DNA of 64,000 nt from Haloarcula rubripromontorii (GCF_001280425.1 NZ_LIUF01000010.1:1-64000), one strand, 5' to 3'; counted from the first letter of the stretch, positions 18,760 through 27,534 are shown. The notes: generated by a model not told the origin, from the sequence alone. Translations and numbers: made by a program.

Positions 18760-19524
18760 TTAGAATGATGGTGGTACGGCATGCATTCCTTCCTCTTTGC
18801 TATACAGCGTCATCTCATCCGTATCGTATTCTTTCCAACCTCCGGTGACATAACAGTACGTGTACGGAGTATCTCCGAAATCCACTTCTTCAAATACTAG
18901 GCTAATATCATCTTCTTCACTTACAAGCGCGAGTGCAGCACCACTGATCATAATGGCTGCAGTGATGCCTGTACTGGTCGCCCAAGAGGCTAATATAGCG
19001 GCAACGGTTGTCCAACCTAAGTTGTTCACTGACTGCTTGAAATCAACACTCAATTTGGCTTTATTATGATTATCATGGCCATGTAGTTCATCGCAATCCC
19101 CGACCTCATCAATGTCTTTGTGTACTCGGTTAATTGCTTCAACTGAATCCTCAATTCCTTGTGGAGAAATTGTATTCGGTTCCCCTAGATAAGATATTTC
19201 CCCCGATTCGTTATTTATTTTTACCTCTTTCACCTTAGTAATAACATCATTTGTCTCTTTCTCTTTCTCTTTCTTTTCTACAGTAACAGTATAAATTGTT
19301 ATTTTCTCACCTTTCTCATTTTCTTTTTCTTCTTCTTCAATATCCTTAGCTATTATTTCATATTCTACTTCTTTAGAACTATATTGTTCTGATTCCTGCT
19401 CATCGTTATCATCGCTAGACTTTGCAGATGCAACCCCGGTTAATCCAGTCATGGACACAAGAGTTGCACCACTAATTCGTAGTACCTCACGCCTATTTGA
19501 TGAAGTATGCTTGTTGGAGGGCAT
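18760..19524 (-). CDS. Tat-exported protein with a C-terminal hydrophobic hairpin (cargo)
   Basis: From the ATG at 19524 the product is 254 residues. SNRREVLRISGATLVSMTG (about 8-26) followed by an Ala-type cleavage region is a Tat signal. Then come a highly charged Glu/Lys segment (about 50-110), a helix-rich part, and a Gly/Ala hydrophobic stretch (TTVAAILASWATSTGITAAI onward, about 170-200), ending in an acidic tail. This resembles secreted pore-forming peptides or halocin precursors in layout, but there are few cysteines and no recognised family. It is AT-rich compared with the rest of the window. Carried inside the ISH8-like element. Confidence 0.65.
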   Translation of the reverse strand: MPSNKHTSSNRREVLRISGATLVSMTGLTGVASAKSSDDNDEQESEQYSSKEVEYEIIAKDIEEEEKENEKGEKITIYTVTVEKKEKEKETNDVITKVKEVKINNESGEISYLGEPNTISPQGIEDSVEAINRVHKDIDEVGDCDELHGHDNHNKAKLSVDFKQSVNNLGWTTVAAILASWATSTGITAAIMISGAALALVSEEDDISLVFEEVDFGDTPYTYCYVTGGWKEYDTDEMTLYSKEEGMHAVPPSF

Positions 19525-19765
19525 ACAAATATCAATTAGATTTGATCTCATAAAGAGATACTTATTCTGACATATAGTAATATATTATTGTGATATTTTG
19601 AGTGTTGGTGTTGTCCTCTCTTTATAAAAGAGTTATAATCAATTCAATATTTCAATAGATTATTCTATTCTTCTTCTTATCCTACTTAATGGCTCTAGTG
19701 GATTACGTGGCAGTTCTAGCTTCAATCTTTAAACTGGGCACGTGAAGCGAGAATCCGCAGATTCC

Positions 19766-20265
19766 CATTCGTCTTTAGCTAAACTCAAACCCCGGCTGCG
19801 TAGCGGTAGCGAGCTTCTCTTGAGGTATCGGTCGTTGCTGGTGAATCTTCGGTGTATCCTTGATCAGCGATCCAGCAACGGTGGTGGCGAGTAGCCGAGG
19901 TACTCACCGAGTTCGTGGAGGATGAGTTGGGCGTGCGACTGGAAGGTCGCCACCCAGCGTTCCGGCGGAAACACAATCTCATCAGCATCTTGCTCGGTGA
20001 CCAGATCCAACAGATCACGGCTCACCAGCAGTGACAGCAACGCCGCATACAGCAGAACTTTCACGATATACGCCTTGCCTGTGTCGCACTCATCTGGATT
20101 GTACTGCGTCTTCATCTCACAAACCAGTAGTTCTACCCCAACCGACACCAGTAGATCGTTGCTGAATCTGCTGGCAGAAACTCGTCTCTCGGCAGATTCG
20201 TGATATAGTGATGGTAGTCGTCGGGGTCCTTGTCACGGACGCCGACGACGGGGAATGTCTTGCTG
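19766..20265 (-). pseudogene. IS4/ISH8-type transposase, C-terminal remnant
   Basis: The minus strand reads VVGVRDKDPDDYHHYITNLP ... IYWCR, then after a frame change VELLVCEMKTQYN, LLYAALLSLLVSRDLLDLV and SHAQLILHELGEYLGYSPPP, the C-terminal third of ISH8-type transposases. The Y-2-R-3-E-6-K motif is broken by the frameshift near 20130. The N-terminal catalytic part is absent. The fragment ends at 19766 in a CATTCGTCTTTAG element end. Confidence 0.75.
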
Positions 20266-20488
20266 CATACGTCTTTAGCTAACACCACTGATAATATTCG
20301 GGATAAAACCATAACTTAAGGTATTTATTGGATCGAATCCGTCAGCCGAGACGCTGTACCTTGTGAAAACTGCGGATACGGAATAATCCAAAGTGGTGTT
20401 TGCGGCGTGTTGATGAGGTCTACGGACCGGATTCGGTCGAAAATCGCGGTCTAACAGTATTACCGTGAGTATTATCTAAAGACGAATG
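20266..20488. repeat. 223-bp segment bounded by ISH8-type ends
   Basis: CATACGTCTTTAGCTAA at 20266 and the reverse-oriented end finishing at 20488 give a MITE-like unit without coding content. Its left flank does not match the 10-bp duplication, so it is better seen as the deleted interior of the larger element than as an independent insertion. Confidence 0.4.
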
Positions 20489-21061
20489 GACCGGACAGCG
20501 GCGTACCGCGATCAAGCACTTGTCTTCCTCCTCGCCTATTCTGGTGCTCGCAGCGCGGAACTCGTCGCCGTCTCCGACGATGAAGACCGCAACGGCCTCC
20601 GATGGCGACACGTCGATCTCGACGCCGGCACGATGCAGGTATTCGGCAAGAACCGCACTCGTCAGTCCGCGCCAATCCTCGACGATGCTATCCGTCCACT
20701 CCGACGCTGGAAGCAACTTCGAGAGCCTTCTGACGACGAGGCTGTGTTCCCCAGACTCGACAACGCTGCGAAAGCGTTGGAACCGACGCCGTCGATCACA
20801 ACGCAGTCAGCACGAAATATCCTCGCTGACCTCTGTGAGTGGTCCGACTATGTGTTCGAAGAACCGCTGAAACCACACGGTGCTCGCCGTGGCCTCGGTC
20901 GGGAAATCTATCGCGAGAATCCACAGCTTGCACGGGACGTACTCCGTCACAAGTCTATCGAGACAACCCACGAGGGTTACGCACAGGAGGCGGCAAAGCG
21001 GACACGTGATGAAGCGAACGATATCATCAACGGTGGATCGGTTGCTGACCCCTCCTCATAA
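20489..21061 (+). pseudogene. Tyrosine integrase, catalytic half (separated from its N-terminus)
   Basis: The frame resumes after the second 10-bp duplication. It holds the catalytic residues of a tyrosine recombinase: R in SGARSAELVAV, HGARRGLGREIY (HxxR), LRHKSIETTHEGY (H and nucleophile Tyr). The domain itself looks complete but has no core-binding domain attached and no original start codon. A short internally started product is possible. It is the continuation of 17824-18319. A second partial copy lies at 22478-22690. Confidence 0.85.
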
Positions 21062-21281
21062 GAGAGGATACAGACGACACCAGCGTGTCATAGAAACGTT
21101 CGCAATCCTGTTGCAGTCATCGGTGAACGATTGGTACAGGGAAGCCTACCAGTCCGATCTGTACGATCTATAGCCCGCTCCGCGAGAGAGACAGCCTGAT
21201 AAGGTGGTTCTGACATCAGTTGGAGATAGCGAGTCCACTGATATATTGACGAACGATTACTTTTTGATGACTCGGTATTTT

Positions 21282-22352
21282 TTACTCGAGTACGCTAGAG
21301 CTGCCTTGGTCAAGCGGATCTTCGATATCACCAATGATCGTTTCCAGCAGGTCAGTGACGGTCACCAGTCCAATAACCTCGCCGTCTTCGATGATGAGAG
21401 CCATCTCTTGTCGCTCTGCCTGGAACTGATCGATCGCGTCGCTCACATCGGTATCGGGCGAAAGCGTCATCGTCGGTGCCGCCAGTTCAGTGAACGCACC
21501 GTTGCCACTAGCGAGTTCCTCGCGATGGCTGAACAGAGCTGGACTGTAGACGATCCCATAGAATTCAGTCAAATCTTCACCGATTAGTGGATACCGTGTG
21601 TGAGGGTGCTCTTCGAGCTTTTCGAAGTTCGACTCGGCTGAATCCTCAGTTGATATGGCTACGATTTCTTCGGTGGGAATCATGACCTCTCTCACTGACT
21701 GTTCCCCAATCGTCAATGCGTTCATGATCTCTTCACGCCGATCTGCGGGCAATTCACCTTCCTCGAGTACCGATCCAAGCCGGTTCCGAAGGTCAGCGCG
21801 GGTTTCGACGACTTCTTTCTCGGTTTCTGTCCATGCCTGAGTCATCTCGATGCCGAACAGGCCCAGTGTTCCCTTTGCAACCGAATCACCGACCCAGATG
21901 GCTGGAGCGAGTATCTTGGCAAACCAGTACAGCGGCCGTGACCCATACTTGGCGACCTGTTTGGAGCGTTCGACACCAAGGTAGGTCGGCGTCTGTTCCC
22001 CGTGCGTGAGGTGGACTAAGTTGATAATAAGAAAGCCGAGTAACGAGCCAGCCCCGACCGATGCGAACGTGGTGTTTTCGAACACCGGTTCAATCAGAGC
22101 CGCTAGTCCAGGTTCGGCGATAATCCCTAATGCGATACTCGTTGCGGAGATCCAGACCTGACAAGTGGTTAGATAAAACTCCAGATCAGTAGTCATTTGC
22201 CAAGCAAGCTCAAGCCCAGGCGTATCGAACTCCGATTTGGAATACTGTCTGACACGAGTCAGCGCGAACTCGATCGCGACAAAATACGCGTTCACCCCGA
22301 TGAGAATGATACCACCGAGAATCCGTAATCCAATCTCAAGCGGCTCCATCAT
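21282..22352 (-). CDS. CNNM/CorC-type membrane protein (DUF21 plus CBS domains)
   Basis: I start at the ATG at 22352 (MMEPLEIGLRILGGIILIGV; the second Met is also possible), giving about 356 residues. The open frame upstream overlaps the integrase fragment and is not family-like. An N-terminal DUF21 domain with three to four helices (including GVNAYFVAIEFALTRVR and the HLTHGEQTPTYLGV region) is followed by two CBS domains (REVMIPTEEIVAISTEDS from about 220; LAAPTMTLSPDTDVSDAI and GEVIGLVTVTDLLETII). The family contains Mg2+/Co2+ efflux-linked proteins, often mislabelled hemolysins. It lies between two copies of an integrase segment. Confidence 0.88.
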   Translation of the reverse strand: MMEPLEIGLRILGGIILIGVNAYFVAIEFALTRVRQYSKSEFDTPGLELAWQMTTDLEFYLTTCQVWISATSIALGIIAEPGLAALIEPVFENTTFASVGAGSLLGFLIINLVHLTHGEQTPTYLGVERSKQVAKYGSRPLYWFAKILAPAIWVGDSVAKGTLGLFGIEMTQAWTETEKEVVETRADLRNRLGSVLEEGELPADRREEIMNALTIGEQSVREVMIPTEEIVAISTEDSAESNFEKLEEHPHTRYPLIGEDLTEFYGIVYSPALFSHREELASGNGAFTELAAPTMTLSPDTDVSDAIDQFQAERQEMALIIEDGEVIGLVTVTDLLETIIGDIEDPLDQGSSSVLE

Positions 22353-22477
22353 CCGGCCGTACCAACACCAGACAGAAAATAGTGCGCAGTTCAAGATCAG
22401 TAAACATACTCTCTGGGCGGCTGTTTCAATCCGGAGTTTGGCGAAACCAGTCCCCACGATTGTTTCTATGATCGCTT

Positions 22478-22690
22478 CAACGATGCCATCCGGCCACTCC
22501 GGAGCTGGAAGCAACTCCGTGGTTCCGATACAGACGAAGCTGTGTTCCCCAGTCTTGATAACGCGGCGAAGACATTGGAGCCGACACTGTCAATTACAAC
22601 GCAGTCGGCCCGGGACATCTTGGGAGATTTATATGAGTGCCATGACTACGAGTCTGAAAACCCACTGAATTCACACGGCGCTCGCTGGCA
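22478..22690 (+). pseudogene. Second, partial copy of the integrase segment
   Basis: Translates as IRPLRSWKQLRGSDTDEAVF ... TTQSARDILGDLYEC ... NSHGARW, parallel to 20685-20890 of the catalytic half with many silent and some coding differences. Both ends are missing. It lies in the same orientation as the other copy, so the CNNM/CorC gene is flanked by direct repeats of about 210 bp. Confidence 0.8.
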
Positions 22691-22864
22691 TTGTGATGAT
22701 CATCGGTGGGATTGGTCAACACTATTTATCATCTATCTTATACTGATACGGCGGGTGAGGTGTACAAGCAGTACGGTTCTAATAATACAATACTGTTGTG
22801 GTGAATACACCAAAGTGGAAACCATGGGGCTACCCATAAACTATTGTGCCGTAGCGTGAGGTGA

Positions 22865-24313
22865 ATGGATCCAATCACACTATTGAGTGCCGTCGATCCG
22901 GTATTGGCGACATTCCTACCTCCGGAACTCGCGAGCCGTATGCAGTTCGGATGGACGATCTCCGTTCACATCATCTTCGCGTCCCTTTCGATCGGGCTCG
23001 CACCGTTTATCATCTACTTTACCTGGAAAGACGTGCGGACGAACGAGCAGCGGTATGCGCGATTGCGCTCGTTCTGGGTGAAGGTTTTCGCCGCCGGTTT
23101 CGTGATGGGTACAGTCACCGGGATTCCGATGAGCTTCCAGTTCGGCACAAACTTCCCACAGTTTGCCGAGGTGGCCGGTGAACTGATCGGCGGCCCGCTA
23201 GCCTTCGAAGCGAAGATGGCGTTCTTTTTAGAGGCCGTCTTCCTCGGCGTGTTGCTGTACGGCCGCGACCGCGTCAAAGATCGGACATATATCATCTCGT
23301 CGGTACTCGTCGGCTTCGGTGCCTGGCTGTCGGGGTTCTGGATTTTGATCGTCAACGCTTGGATGCAGACCCCACGGGGCTACGAGATGGTCACCCGCAA
23401 CGGGATGGAAATCGCCAAACTAACCGACCCGTTCGCCGCGTTCTTCACCCCGCGAATGCCCTGGATGTACGTCCATATGATGAACGCGTCGGTGATCTCG
23501 GTCGCACTGCTGGTCGCGGGCGTCTCGGCGTACATCGTCTGGAAAAAGCCCGACGCTGAAGCCTGGAACACCGCACTCAAGCTGGCTGTCGTACTCCTGA
23601 TCGTCTCCGCACCGTTCCAGGCGGTCCACGGCGACGCCTATGGCCGCCACGTCGAGGACACCCAGCCACAGAAGTTTGCCGCGATGGAGGCACACTACGA
23701 GACGGGGCAGGCCGACCTACACCTGCTCGCGTTTCCGAAGTCACCTGAGGCACTCACCGACCCGCGCGCCGAGAATCTCGTCACCGTGAGCCTTCCCGCA
23801 GTCGGGTCATTCCTCGCCAGTGGCGGGGACTTCGACGCCGAGGTCATCGGACTGAACGAGTACGAGGAGAACCCCCCCGTAGCACTCGTGTTCTGGTCGT
23901 TCCGTTTCATGGTCGGGCTCGGGTTCCTGTTCATCGGGCTCGCGCTCTGGGGCGGGTTCCTCATGTACCGAGGCCGGTTGGCCGACAGCACACGCTACCT
24001 GCAAGCGATGATCGCTGCATCGCCGTTCGGCTACGCTGCGTTGCTCACCGGCTGGTACGTCACTGAGATCGGCCGGCAGCCGTGGGTCATCCAGGGCGAG
24101 CTCAAAACGAGCGAGGCGGTGTCATCGACGCTCACCGGGGCCGAGGCGACACTGACCCTAGGCGGGTTCGTCGTGCTCTACGTCGGGCTGATGCTGACTG
24201 CGCTGTACATCCTGAAGTGGCTGGTCCGGGAGGAACTCCGGTCACTCGGCATCCGAGAGTCGAGTGGCGGCCGCTGGCACGGCCCGATTCCGTGGGTGAG
24301 TAGCGATGACTGA
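22865..24313 (+). CDS. cydA: Cytochrome bd-type quinol oxidase subunit I
   Basis: 482 residues, about nine membrane helices. MQFGWTISVHIIFASLSIG has the conserved N-terminal His. FGTNFPQFAEVAG, AFEAKMAFFLEAVFLGVLLY, MYVHMMNASVIS and WYVTEIGRQPWVIQG are all standard CydA motifs, including GRQPW. The Q-loop region (residues about 250-320) is short, as in archaeal and CIO-type enzymes. With CydB it oxidises quinol and reduces O2 to water with high affinity. cydB overlaps its end by 8 bp, so they are translated together. Confidence 0.95.
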   Translation: MDPITLLSAVDPVLATFLPPELASRMQFGWTISVHIIFASLSIGLAPFIIYFTWKDVRTNEQRYARLRSFWVKVFAAGFVMGTVTGIPMSFQFGTNFPQFAEVAGELIGGPLAFEAKMAFFLEAVFLGVLLYGRDRVKDRTYIISSVLVGFGAWLSGFWILIVNAWMQTPRGYEMVTRNGMEIAKLTDPFAAFFTPRMPWMYVHMMNASVISVALLVAGVSAYIVWKKPDAEAWNTALKLAVVLLIVSAPFQAVHGDAYGRHVEDTQPQKFAAMEAHYETGQADLHLLAFPKSPEALTDPRAENLVTVSLPAVGSFLASGGDFDAEVIGLNEYEENPPVALVFWSFRFMVGLGFLFIGLALWGGFLMYRGRLADSTRYLQAMIAASPFGYAALLTGWYVTEIGRQPWVIQGELKTSEAVSSTLTGAEATLTLGGFVVLYVGLMLTALYILKWLVREELRSLGIRESSGGRWHGPIPWVSSDD

Positions 24314-25301
24314 CCCGCTGTTGCCCGTCGACGCCTACCTCGTCGAATCGCTGCCAGAGATCTGGTTCGGCGCCGTGCTGTTCGCGTTGGGGATGTACGT
24401 CGTCCTCGACGGGTTCGACTTCGGTATCGGGATGCTTTACGCGACCCGGACGGACGAACGCGAGCGGGAGACGTTCCTGGCGGCGTTCGGACCGGTCTGG
24501 GACGCGAACGAGGTGTGGGTCGTCGCCTTCGGGACGATGCTGCTAGCGGCGTTCCCGCGCGTGTACTCGCGCCTCCTGGCGGACAACTATCTGCTCGCGC
24601 TCGGGTTCGTCGTCGCGTTGGTGTTCCGCGGCCTCGGTCCGGAGCTCCGCGAGCAACGCGACGACGAGCGCTGGAAGCGCTACACTGACTACGCGTTCAT
24701 CGGCGGGAGCGTGTTCACGCCGCTCTTGTTGGGGATGCTCGCGGGTCGCTGGCTGTTCGGCGGGGCGACGCTACCAGTGGCGTTGACTGGCGTCGGCCTA
24801 GTCGCCGTCTCGATAGTCACGGGGGCGGCGTTCCTCGCAGCCAAGACCGAGCCCGGTCTGGCATCGGAACTGCGAGCGTACGGCATCGGTGCGACACTGG
24901 CGTACCTTGGCGGTGTGGTCGTGCTGCTGGGAACCGTCGTCGTGACCGATGCGGGCGGTGCTGCCGACGCGGTGCTCTCGCTGCCCGTCGCTGCAGTCGT
25001 CGCTCTCTCGGTCGCTGTCGGGCTAGGCGGGAGCGTACTGGCCAGACGTGATCGGTACCAAGCCTGGCTCGCGAGCGCGCTGGCGCTGCCCACACTATTG
25101 ACGATCTTAGTCGCAATTCTGCTGTACCCGACGATTTATCCACCAACCGGGCTGCTGGTTAGGGAAGCGGTCGTGTCGCCACTAGCGCTGAACCTCGTGA
25201 CCGTCCTCGGGTTTCCGGTCCTGCTGCTGGTACTGTGGTACTTCAAGTTCCTCTACGGCGTGTTTAGCGGCCCTATCGAGGGAGAGGGCTACGGGGGGTA
25301 A
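24306..25301 (+). CDS. cydB: Cytochrome bd-type quinol oxidase subunit II
   Basis: 331 residues with about eight membrane helices. LPEIWFGAVLFALGMYVVLD and GFDFGIGMLYATRTDERERE followed by FGPVWDANEVWVVAFGTML are characteristic of CydB. It overlaps cydA by 8 bp. No cydCD-type transporter or CydX-like peptide is visible nearby. The GC content is higher than in the mobile region to the left, which marks the edge of that region at about 22.86 kb. Confidence 0.95.
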   Translation: MTDPLLPVDAYLVESLPEIWFGAVLFALGMYVVLDGFDFGIGMLYATRTDERERETFLAAFGPVWDANEVWVVAFGTMLLAAFPRVYSRLLADNYLLALGFVVALVFRGLGPELREQRDDERWKRYTDYAFIGGSVFTPLLLGMLAGRWLFGGATLPVALTGVGLVAVSIVTGAAFLAAKTEPGLASELRAYGIGATLAYLGGVVVLLGTVVVTDAGGAADAVLSLPVAAVVALSVAVGLGGSVLARRDRYQAWLASALALPTLLTILVAILLYPTIYPPTGLLVREAVVSPLALNLVTVLGFPVLLLVLWYFKFLYGVFSGPIEGEGYGG

Positions 25302-25542
25302 CCCCACCAACCTCTCGTCGTTCCCTTCTCCGCTCAGTACTGGTGGCTCTCCGATCGGCGATGTGTGCGATATGATAGAATCACATCCTCGCGATAGTGT
25401 ATCTCTCTCGGCGTCACACATCACCAGTGCCGGCAACTGGAACGCGACGGAGCGTATCGGCTTCGGACTTCCGAGGACTGCATTGTCTCGCAGTTTGTCG
25501 AGCAGACACTCTAGCTGGGGCCATCGAAGGAAGGGAGTTCCA

Positions 25543-25569
25543 TATGCATTGAGAACGCCGGTCTCAACT
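25543..25569 (-). repeat. 27-bp dispersed repeat containing an inverted repeat (copy 2)
   Basis: The reverse complement matches 12990-13016 at 25 of 27 positions. It lies between cydB and the 3' end of the DUF5684-type gene. The DNA at 25302-25576 has no other convincing gene. Confidence 0.6.
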
Positions 25570-25576
25570 TCTGAAA

Positions 25577-25969
25577 TTATGCGATGGCACTGGACTGGCG
25601 ATGCTGATAATCGCCAAAGCCCAGCAGTGGAAAAAAGAGGACACCAAGGAAGGTGAGTCCCAGTCCAAAGCCGATGCCTCTCCCGAACGCTCGAGCCACT
25701 CCAGCATGAATCTTGTACAGTGCGTAGAGATTTACTATCGGAATAAATATGAGAAGTAACCACCACCATGCATTCTCCCCGATCCGAAGCATAATATAAA
25801 GATTATAGATCGGAATGATTGCCTTCCACCCTGCGTGACCAGCTTTTTTGAATACCATCCACATCCCGGCAATCTGGATGCCAGCAATCAACAGGTTGAA
25901 CAAAGGGAGCACAATACCACCGGCGTCACTGCTTTGGAGGGGGGTGATTAACACCTCAAAGGGGACCAT
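25577..25969 (-). CDS. DUF5684-type small membrane protein
   Basis: 130 residues with three to four membrane helices. AGMWMVFKKAGHAGWKAIIP followed by IYNLYIMLRIGENAWWWLLL matches the conserved core of DUF5684 proteins (signal-peptidase-like membrane proteins of unknown function). The C-terminus includes GRGIGFGLGLTFLGVLFFPL. It faces cydB tail to tail and shows no operon partner. Confidence 0.78.
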   Translation of the reverse strand: MVPFEVLITPLQSSDAGGIVLPLFNLLIAGIQIAGMWMVFKKAGHAGWKAIIPIYNLYIMLRIGENAWWWLLLIFIPIVNLYALYKIHAGVARAFGRGIGFGLGLTFLGVLFFPLLGFGDYQHRQSSAIA

Positions 25970-26066
25970 ACCGGTAGTGGTTTACTGATTTAATAAAAAA
26001 GTGGTGAATCTGATAGGCGTGATTGAATCTGTTTCTATCAGATGATCGTATTGACTAATAAAGAGA

Positions 26067-26219
26067 CTACTCCGGCGCAACGACATCCTCACACATTGGA
26101 CACTCGGCCCAGATACCCTCCGTGCCATCGTCTTTCTCGTATTCAACCAGCAGCCACGGAGTTGTGATACGCTCGTCGCAGTTTGGACAGCGACCGAGAC
26201 TTTGCGTGTCATCAGGCAT
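26067..26219 (-). CDS. Small zinc-ribbon protein
   Basis: From the ATG at 26219 the product is 50 residues, MPDDTQSLGRCPNCDERITT... with two CxxC pairs (CPNC, CPMC) forming a zinc ribbon. The longer open frame starts before the first sensible ATG and is not supported. Such mini-proteins are common in haloarchaea and probably bind nucleic acid or protein. A weak stem (GCGTG/CACGC) followed by AAAAA lies 25-50 bp upstream of the start. Confidence 0.7.
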   Translation of the reverse strand: MPDDTQSLGRCPNCDERITTPWLLVEYEKDDGTEGIWAECPMCEDVVAPE

Positions 26220-26383
26220 GGAACGGGGATGGAAGGAGCGTGTGACAGTATTCCCTTCACGCAAAAATTGCCTACCCTCGGACATAAGCGTTTAGCCACT
26301 GTCTCGCGCTAATTAACAGAACCGTGTGCTCTGCCGTCGCGGTCACACTCACCTAAAACCGCTTAGCAGTATAATAGAGAGTC

Positions 26384-26647
26384 CTACTCGCCTGCTTCGT
26401 CTTCTCCTGGCTGGATATCTCGAAGCCGACCACTGATCTCCTGCTCGTGCTCTTCGAGGAGCTCGTAGAACTCTGCAATCGTCTCCGCAGCAGTTTCGCC
26501 CTTCGACTTGATCGTGACTCTGTCTTGATCTCGGGTGTCAGTTCCTCGATCCAACCGTGCTTCCATACTGCACCCAAAGTCCGTTCGTTCAACCTTCTCC
26601 ACTGTGTCGTGAGCCGCGTCTGGATCTGAGTCTTGTTCTGTTGACAT
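26384..26647 (-). CDS. Small acidic haloarchaeal protein, unknown function
   Basis: 87 residues from the ATG at 26647 (MSTEQDSDPDAAHDTVEKVE). The middle (MEARLDRGTDTRDQDRVTIK and KGETAAETIAEFYELLEEHE) has the layout of a short beta strand plus helix found in plasmid-linked haloarchaeal proteins. I do not recognise a function. A leader hairpin of the repeated family lies 31 bp upstream. It is the gene downstream of the broken methylase. Confidence 0.65.
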   Translation of the reverse strand: MSTEQDSDPDAAHDTVEKVERTDFGCSMEARLDRGTDTRDQDRVTIKSKGETAAETIAEFYELLEEHEQEISGRLRDIQPGEDEAGE

Positions 26648-26677
26648 GGGTCTTCTCAGGACGCTCTCACTGGAACG

Positions 26678-26695
26678 CCCCTCGCCCGGTTGGGG
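26678..26695 (-). promoter_or_regulatory. Leader hairpin, distal type (gene 26384-26647)
   Basis: CCCC/GGGG stem with GGCGAG in the 3' arm in gene orientation, preceded by TTTTGTGTG. It belongs to a family of such elements seen before at least 15 genes in this window. Confidence 0.6.
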
Positions 26696-26710
26696 CACAC
26701 AAAACAGCCG

Positions 26711-27534
26711 TCAATCGCTGCTCTCGAACGCACCCAGACTGGCCTGTTCAGTCGGGACAGACGTCGTGACCGGCGGCGTCCGGTCACCCGAATCCGTCTC
26801 TGTCTGCTGTTCTGAGCCGGACTGGCTCCCTCCTTCGACCGTGTTCTCGAAGGCGTCGGTCATCCACCCGTGAAGATTCTCGACCTCCTCGTCGTCTAGC
26901 TCGCGAACGCTTCCACCCATCGGAGAGTAGGAGGTTTCCCACGCCTGTTGGAACTCGACAGTCAGCGAGTTACCTTGCACGATGTAGGCATCCAGATTCA
27001 GGAAACAGCAGTTCAGCGCGCTCATGCGGGCACACAGTGGGTCCTTGTCTTGCCCGACAAACAGCGCGTCTGGCTGGTTCCGACCGGCAGTCAAGAGCAT
27101 TCGACCGCTCCCGCAGGCTGGGTCAAGCACCGTCTGTCGGTCGTCGGTATCGTTCTCGTCGACGACACCAGCAATCTCGACCATCATCTCGCAAACAGAG
27201 TGAGGCGTGAAGTGTTGGCCGAACGCATCGCTGGACATCCCAGACTCCTCGTAGACCGCTCCAAGAACGTCAGCATCCGTGGCTGCCATCCGCTCTTGCA
27301 GCTGGCCGAACGCTTTTGAGAAGAGGTCGACTGACCGCTGCCCGTGGGGTGGTCCATGTCGCTACGCTCTCGATAGTCGTCGACGATCTCCAGGTACGGA
27401 TCGTCCCGCCGTTGGAGTGCATAGAGCATGAGGTTAATCCGGTCTCGGAAGACCGTGTGGGCGCTGTGCCCACGCTGGCGAATCTGTGCAAGCGTTTCAA
27501 TGATTTCGTCGACGTCGATCTGTGGCGAAGCCAT
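26711..27534 (-). pseudogene. N6-adenine-type DNA methylase, frameshifted
   Basis: The N-terminal frame (from the ATG at 27534) reads MASPQIDVDEIIETLAQIRQ; the C-terminal frame (26711 to about 27345) contains FGQHFTPHSVCEMMVEIAG and the SAM-binding DPACGSGRML motif of HsdM-like methylases. The two are in different frames and join near 27345, where GACCACCCCACGGG lacks one base relative to the copy at about 49080 (which reads DHSDGQQSVD). Restoring it gives HSDGQRSVDLFSKAFGQLQE. The catalytic NPPF/DPPY-type motif is not obvious; the region after GQDKDPLCARMSALN ends early. The C-terminus is Ser/Gln/Thr rich. It could also be a read error. Confidence 0.75.

Larger units (their letters stand above)
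18320..20488. mobile_element. 2.17-kb ISH8-like element carrying two cargo genes, inserted in an integrase
   Basis: The ends are 22-bp imperfect inverted repeats (left CATTCTTCTTTAG at 18320, right complement CATTCGTCTTTAG ending at 20488; about 20 of 22 match). They are flanked by a 10-bp direct repeat. Inside are a membrane protein (18427-18681), a Tat-exported protein (18760-19524) and a broken IS4/ISH8-type transposase tail. Two further internal copies of the same end motif (19766, 20266) show nesting or internal rearrangement. With no intact transposase it must have moved by a related enzyme in trans. Confidence 0.8.

Noticed and set aside
25182-25769. 195-codon minus-strand frame over the cydB end
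   Set aside because: Antisense to both cydB and the DUF5684-type gene; contains the 27-bp repeat but no protein family features.
26067-26285. 72-codon version of the zinc-ribbon protein
   Set aside because: The zinc-ribbon family starts near the ATG at 26219; the upstream part covers a stem and A run that looks like control DNA.
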